Shown piece by piece: positions 58,791 through 64,000 of a stretch of 64,000 nucleotides of DNA. Source of the DNA: Inia geoffrensis (taxonomy: Eukaryota > Chordata > Mammalia > Artiodactyla > Iniidae); the NCBI GenBank assembly GCA_036417435.1, contig CM070900.1:114677315-114741314 (forward strand), read 5' to 3'. Numbering within the stretch: position 1 is the stretch's first letter; each line of letters starts with the position of its first letter. The position numbers and the translations under genes were made by a program. The notes below the pieces were generated by a model. The model searched no databases, was not told the origin of the DNA, and was given only the letters and a program-made list of their open reading frames with translations.

Positions 58791-60520
58791 TGAATGGTGG
58801 TTGCATATACAAGGAGATATATTTAAATTGGGTTTCCACAAAAAGTTCACAAAAGGTCTTTCTGTTACCTACAGAATAAATATATTTTTCTGCTGCTCTG
58901 ATTTAGACTCAAACACAAGGTAGTAGACAGACCTCCCTGTCCTCATTTGACTTGTCTACATTCACACAAGAGCCTTCAATAATTACCCTGACAAACATTT
59001 TCAAAGAGCAATCCCTAATCCTAAGAGTTGAAAGTTGCTCAAGTAAGGACTGTTTGTACAATATAAGACCATTATTTATGGAGTCTCACAAGCACCTAGT
59101 GAGTTAACAATAGTAATGACCATGATCTGAGCTAACTCCAGCACTCCAGCTACTCTGTCTTCCTGGAGTTAATCTCTTAAACTCCTCTGGCCTTTGTACC
59201 TCTGTGGAGTGAAGAAACTCTGTAAGCAATACCTACACGCCTCTATTTATATAATTTAACATGCTTATATTGCCCTTCTAAAACAAATATTTATTGAACA
59301 CTTTTCTAGGCAGATTCAAAGAGGCAAAGAAACTTAACCAATACTTTTTACTTTTTTAATTAAAGATTTCCAAGGTACAAAACCATACTCCTTAAAGGCA
59401 AAGTCTCTAATTTTTTACAATATTTTTTTGGGGAGAGGAATGGGGTTTTGTGACTGTTTTGTCTCATTAACTCACTTGTAATACCAGGCATTCTAATGAA
59501 TGCTTTACTCATAAGTTCAAAGGCTTTGGGGATGTTGTATTAGATATATACAATAAGCTCAGAAACTAACATTGGTTTCATCATGACTCTAAACAAGGCA
59601 GGATTGTTCATTATGTGTAGACATATTACAGTATGTTGGGGTATTTCATCCCAGCCCTAATTCCAACACACTACCAATATGACAACCTTGTTACTTGTAT
59701 CCTTATTTTTAACAGCCCATTTTAATTACTTTGGCACTATAGACATTTACTAGTTAACTATTTATCAGAAGTAGCTATTATAATTAGCTATTATCTATCT
59801 TGAGTGTCTACACTCAATCTCAACACAAAATGTTATTCCTATGGGATATAGAAATTTTACTGTGGAATATTGAAAAACTTTTTCTGTGTACTCCAGTGGT
59901 GGGTCTCTCATCTCTAACGTTGCTTCTCAATAAGAAGTTAATGAAGCTACTTTATGAGCCAATTTTCTATCCTGACACTATGTCCCCAAGCTCCAGAAAA
60001 CCTTCACATTTGCTATCCAACTCACTTGCACAAGCATCCACCCAAACTCAGGAATCTGGTTTCAAGAAGTCTCCCTCTCCCCTCGAGTTTCCTCTCCCCT
60101 CTCCCTGCCCCATTCTGAGCCGTCATGTCTGCTTCTATGGAATTCTGAAGGAAGGCGACCCAAGTAACAGAGGCTGTGGAAGGAGGGAGGATTTTCTTGA
60201 AGTTCTCCACCAGACATCGAAATGTGTTTTACATGAAGAAAAGTTACTGATAGAACCCACAATAGCTAGATTAAGAGTTAAAGGGCTTTAGTGGCTGGCT
60301 TGGGATCTTAACTTCTCTTTATAACTACTTTTGGGGGAAAAACTAATTGTGAATTGAACACATTTAAACTATAAACCAAAATTTATAATACAATTTATTT
60401 ATAACTTGTAGATCACTACAACATTACAATTCTTTAAGAATATGAATAATCTTTTTTTAAAATTCTGACTTTTTTTATGGAATTGAGAATACAGGAAGTT
60501 TATTTTCATGAGAAAATGGT
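58791..60520. other. Unassigned; holds the longest non-repeat open frame
   Basis: A + frame at 59800-60291 is open for 163 codons from a TTG; the first ATG in it is at about 59830. Its translation has Leu-rich and Pro/Ser-rich parts and no motif I recognise. Minus-strand frames overlap its second half. 59283-59315 resembles a tiny antisense L2 end. Confidence 0.45.
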
Positions 60521-60534
60521 GATAGGTTAGTTTT

Positions 60535-60741
60535 TTGGGATTTTTTTTTGCGGTACGTGGGCCTCTCACTGTTGTGGCCTCTCCCGTTGCGGAGCACAGG
60601 CTCCGAACGCGCAGGCTCAGCGGCCATGGCTCACGGGCCCAGCTGCTCCGCGGCATGTGGGATCTTCCCGGACCGGGGCACGAACCCGTGTCCCCTGCAG
60701 CGGCAGGCGGACTCTCAACCACTGCGCCACCAGGGAAGCCC
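60535..60741 (-). mobile_element. CHR-type SINE, deletion form, antisense
   Basis: Reverse complement has the GGGCTTCCCTGGTGGCGCAG head, B-box and CG-rich body and A-tail (T-run 60541-60549). Flanked by exact gataggttagtttt at 60521-60534 and 60742-60755. Among the best preserved copies in the window. Confidence 0.96.
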
Positions 60742-60829
60742 GATAGGTTAGTTTTAAATTGAAGACATTCATTAGGAGCAAGCCTGCAATTTCCTTTCAC
60801 CTCACTGTTTGTTCTGTTATTCTAACTAG

Positions 60830-61490
60830 TCTTTATTGGAAATCAAGTACGTGTCAAAAAGTTTTTTATGAGTGCTAGAAACACAGCAATGAGCAAGACA
60901 GGGGAGTCCTGATCTAATGGAGTTTACATTCTAGGAGAAGGGGAGTAGGGAGCGAGGAAGGGGAATGAATACAACAAATGAACAAGAGGATTCAGATACC
61001 GATATATGATATAAAGCAAACATAATGAGGCTGCGATATTGTGGGGCGGGAGAGCTACTCAGGGAGGCTGTTCTGAGGTGATACTATGGGAGCTGAGTGT
61101 GAATGAAGGATGGATGAATGAATACATGAATGAACAAAGCACTCGTATAGAACTTTCCAGGCTTAGAGACTAACTGGAACCCAGGACCCAAGACAAGAAG
61201 GAGGTGGCATGTTTAAGGCCCTGAAAAGAGTCCACTGTCACTGGTGCTGGGTGAATGGGTGGAAATGGGAGGAGGTGAGATCAGTGTAGGCAGGGGTGAT
61301 CCTCATGTTGGATGCAGGTCAGAAGCTTCTCTTTTAGTGCAGTAGGAAGTCACTGAAGGATTTTAGGTGGGAGAGTGACTTGAGCTGATTTAGTCTTGCA
61401 AAGGACTACTGTGGCTGCTGAGAAGAGAATAGATTATAAAGAAAGGAGCCAGAGTAAAACCATGGGTAATAATTTGGACACTACTATAAA
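60830..61490 (-). repeat. LINE-2, antisense
   Basis: 'gtgctagaaacacagcaatgagc', 'atggagtttacattctagg', 'gggaggctgttctgaggtgatac', 'gaaggaggtggcatg', 'gtaggaagtcactgaagg' and 'gggagagtgacttgagctg' follow the antisense L2 order, as in the copy at 44215. The inner part around 61110-61200 is rearranged or replaced. Confidence 0.75.
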
Positions 61491-62416
61491 AGAGAGATGG
61501 CTTAAATGAGTATGATAAAGGTAAAGATTGACAGAAAAGGATACAATTGAGATATCCTCTGGAAGAAGAAAGATAAAATGCATTTAATTTCCAAATATGG
61601 TTAATCCTATACATATTTTTCAAAGGGGATATCCATACTAAAATAGTTTTAAAACATGCAAAAATTGAGAATATCAATTCAGAAGCTGAGTTTCATTTAA
61701 CTTTGATTTCTGTATTCCAGAAGGATCAAGGGCATAAATTGGGTTGGGGTTCGGCTTAGAGGTGAGGTCTGGGGTTGCTGTGGAATTTCTCCGTTTCCAG
61801 GCCCATAAAACCATTTGCACATGCCATTTTCTACACATGAAACCTGGCCAGGAAATGCACTTGGTTGTTGATAATGTGACATGCAACTTTTTCAACTTGG
61901 CAATAACATTCACGCTTACAACCAAAACATAGTGCCTGAAACCAAGTTCCTCCTCATCCCTGGCAGAACATGAAGTACACGTTCCCAGGAGATAGGATCC
62001 AAATGGGGCTCTGCCAGAAAGGTGGTTCTGGACTCACACAACTAACAAGCCGATAGAAAACGCCACTTTACTTGTATAACTGCTGTTATTTCGGCCCTCT
62101 TATACACCTTTTGGCATAGTATATGATGTAAAAAAAAGAATAGTCTCTTTGCTCAGGAACTTAAAGCTCAGTTAGGCAGACAGGCAATTAAGTGTAAGAC
62201 ACTGTAGGTAAAGCAAGAAGCTAAAACTCAGGCACAGCTTCCTGGGACTTACAGATGTATATGCAAACATAAAAACCAATTTTGTGAGGGCCAGTCACTG
62301 AAAAGAGCCACAAAAGGAAGCAAGATGTTGAGGAGCTAAGAAGATTAAAGAGAGGCCTACTAACATGATTACTCTAGTAGCAAATGTTAACTACACTTCA
62401 ATAAAGCTACAAAAAT
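61491..62416. other. Unassigned stretch
   Basis: Overlapping short frames on both strands at 61674-61932, none recognisable. No repeat called. Confidence 0.5.
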
Positions 62417-62545
62417 AAAACTGATTGTGGAAGTGGGTACACAACTCAGTGAATATACTAAAAGCCACTGAACTGTACACTTGCAATGGCTGCAATGTAT
62501 GTATGGCATGTGAATTCTATCTCAACAAGGCTTTTTTTTCTTTTT
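62417..62545 (+). mobile_element. L1MB-type 3' UTR end
   Basis: 'gggtacacaactcagtgaat', 'ctaaaagccactgaactgtac', 'tgtatggcatgtgaattc' and 'tatctcaacaaggct' are the last part of an L1MB 3' UTR. Confidence 0.8.
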
Positions 62546-62654
62546 TTTTAAGCTGTCTGCAGGAGACCATGCTGTTATGCTCCATGGAAGTGGAGGGGAA
62601 AGGCACCATTGAAGGGTTCTGAGGTGTCTTTCTCAGACAGAGATGGGGCATTGG

Positions 62655-62815
62655 GCCTGGGCAAGTAATGTAACCTTTTGGGGTCTCAGATTTTTCATGT
62701 GCAACGCAGAGGCAATCATAATAATACTGACGATCTCACAGGGTGTCGTAAGGATTACATGGAATTACGCAGATCAAGAGCTTATGGTAGTCCTTAGCGG
62801 TACTGTTTCGTTAAA
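62655..62815 (+). repeat. MIR SINE fragment
   Basis: 'gcctgggcaagtaatgtaacc', 'ggtctcagatttttcatg', 'aatcataataatactgacg' and 'agggtgtcgtaaggattacatgg' match the MIR 3' two-thirds. Confidence 0.75.
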
Positions 62816-63085
62816 TAGTGTCCCTTTGTTAAAAATATGCCTATTCCCAATAGGAATAAAACCAAAAATAAGTAAATGGGACATAATCAAACTTACAAGC
62901 TTCTGTACAGCAAAGGAAACCATAAACAAAATGAAATGACAACGTAAGGACTGGGAGAAAATATTTGCAAATGAAGAGACCAACAAGGGCTTAATTTCCA
63001 AAATATAAAAATGGCTTATATAACTCAATATCAAAAACAAAACAAAACAAAACAAAAAAAAACCCCAATCAAAAAATGGGCAGAA

Positions 63086-63318
63086 TGGGGCTTCCCTGGT
63101 GGCGCAGTGGTTGAGAGTCGGCCTGCCAATGCAGGGGACACGGGTTCGTGCCCCGGTGCGGGAAGATCCCACATGCCGCGGAGCGGCTGGGCCCGTGAGC
63201 CATGGCCGCGGAGCCTGCGCGTCCGGAGCCTGTGCTCCGCTACGGGAGAGGCCACAACAGTGAGAGGCCCGCGTAACGCAAAAAAAAAAAAAAGAAAAAA
63301 AAAAATAATAATAATAAT
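63086..63318 (+). mobile_element. CHR-type SINE, deletion form, inside L1
   Basis: Head 'ggcttccctggtggcgcag', B-box 'gggttcgtgccccgg', body 'gccgcggagcggctgggccc', end 'gaggcccgcgtaacgc', then an A-rich and AAT-repeat tail. Flanked by the exact 15-bp duplication aaaaaatgggcagaa at 63071-63085 and 63319-63333. CpGs largely intact. Confidence 0.97.
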
Positions 63319-63780
63319 AAAAAATGGGCAGAAGATCTAAATAAACATTTCTCCAAAGAAGACATAGTTATGGCCAATAGGCACATGAAAAGATGCTCAT
63401 CATCACTATTACTAGAGAAATGCAATTCAAAACTACAAACAGGTACCAACTCACAATAGTCAGAATGGCCATTATTTAAAAAGTCTAAAAATAATAAATG
63501 TTGGAGACAGTATGGAGAAAAGGGAACCCTCTTACACTGTTGGTGGGAATGTAAACTGGTGCAGCCATTATGGAAAACAGCACAGAGGTTCCTCAAGAAA
63601 AAACGAAAAACAGAGTTGCCATATGATCCAGCAATCCCACTTTTGGGCATACGCCCAGACAAAACTATAACTGGAAAAGATGTATGCACCCCTATGTTCA
63701 TAGCAGCACTATTTACAATAGACAAAACACAGAAACAACCTAAATGTCCACTGAAAGATGAATGGATAAAGAAGATATGG

Positions 63781-63821
63781 TGTGTGTGTGTGTGTGTGTG
63801 TGTATCTATCTATCTAGATAG

Positions 63822-63880
<59 letters not shown>
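63781..63880. repeat. Palindromic (TG)11-(TATC/GATA)-(CA)28 microsatellite
   Basis: TG units 63781-63802, TATC/GATA block 63803-63824, and CA units 63825-63880. The left side has one more TATC than the right has GATA, so the arms pair with a 4-nt bulge around a CT|AG centre. It replaces the L1 ORF2 segment that normally reads as a short 'gtacatatatac'. Confidence 0.93.
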
Positions 63881-63883
<3 letters not shown>

Positions 63884-64000
63884 GAATATTACTCAGCCAT
63901 AGAAAAGAATGAAATAATGCCACCTTCAGCAACATGGATGGACTTACAGATTACCATACTAAGCAAAATAAGTCAGAAGGAGAAAGACAAATACCGTATG

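Larger units (their letters stand above)
62848..64000 (+). mobile_element. 5'-truncated L1, interrupted by SINE and microsatellite, cut by window edge
   Basis: Begins in the ORF2 C-terminal part ('ataagtaaatgggacataatc', 'cttctgtacagcaaaggaaac'). After the SINE it continues with 'ggcagaagatctaaataaac' and an open block (63559-63912) including [10 protein letters not shown] and [14 protein letters not shown] (CAAAA)n run lies at 63033-63058. The ORF2 end lies near or beyond 64000. The L1 ORF2 C-terminal Cys/His region (63500-63560) is frame-disrupted. Confidence 0.9.

Noticed and set aside
1..64000. CRISPR, phage, operon, tRNA or rRNA features
   Set aside because: Looked for spaced direct repeats, tRNA cloverleaf genes with intact acceptor/anticodon arms, and rRNA motifs; only SINE tRNA-like heads were found. 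Context is a mammalian genome.

Overview
This window is vertebrate nuclear DNA with no recognisable host protein-coding exon, RNA gene, CRISPR array or operon. Base composition, a dense load of LINE-1, LINE-2, MIR and DNA-transposon relics, and about ten tRNA-derived SINEs of the type known as CHR (5' end resembling a tRNA, ending in a CG-rich tail and A-run) point to a mammal of the whale/hippo/ruminant group. The roughly 210-bp SINE form that dominates here resembles the deletion subtype of CHR-2 described from whales and dolphins, so a cetacean is the most likely source. This is inference from repeat families; the species and chromosome cannot be read from the window. The DNA could be intergenic or a large intron.

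Layout. 1-3,100: sparse old MIR and L2 fragments. 3,100-9,060: an ancient, heavily decayed L1 split by a younger, 5'-truncated L1 (5,035-8,286). The inserted unit does not stop at the L1 poly(A). It continues through about 310 bp of non-L1 sequence to a second A-run, and only then comes the target-site duplication, the pattern of a LINE-1 3' transduction. 9,060-21,800: hAT, MIR and L2 relics, a long CHR SINE, L1M 3' tails and microsatellites in otherwise featureless AT-rich DNA. 21,800-32,000: SINEs, an L1 3' tail ending in an AT/AC microsatellite, several MIRs, one with an AT-repeat grown inside it, and a candidate hAT-like element at about 27.7-28.7 kb. 32,000-42,800: L2 fragments, an unusual 214-bp direct duplication at 37.2 and 38.3 kb, a SINE, and MIR/L1M relics. 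42,800-43,550: two Tigger1-like elements joined tail to tail. 44,200-52,800: an antisense L2, then a nearly full-length older L1 (5' UTR, ORF1, ORF2, 3' UTR, all broken) interrupted by an 0.9-kb younger L1 with a clean duplication, followed by a second L1 3' end carrying its own SINE, then MER20. 53,000-62,800: MIRs, L2s and three SINEs. 62,850 to the right edge: a truncated L1 interrupted by a SINE and by a palindromic TG/TATC/CA microsatellite; it continues past the window.

The open frames that look protein-like are L1 ORF2 pieces (reverse transcriptase core and C-terminal Cys/His region) or chance translations of SINEs. The window is best read as a record of layered retrotransposition. The relative ages are readable from who interrupts whom: L2/MIR and L1M first, then L1MA-type, then younger L1s, with CHR SINEs on top. 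Coordinates of old repeats are approximate because edges were judged by eye; SINE and young-L1 edges are anchored on target-site duplications.
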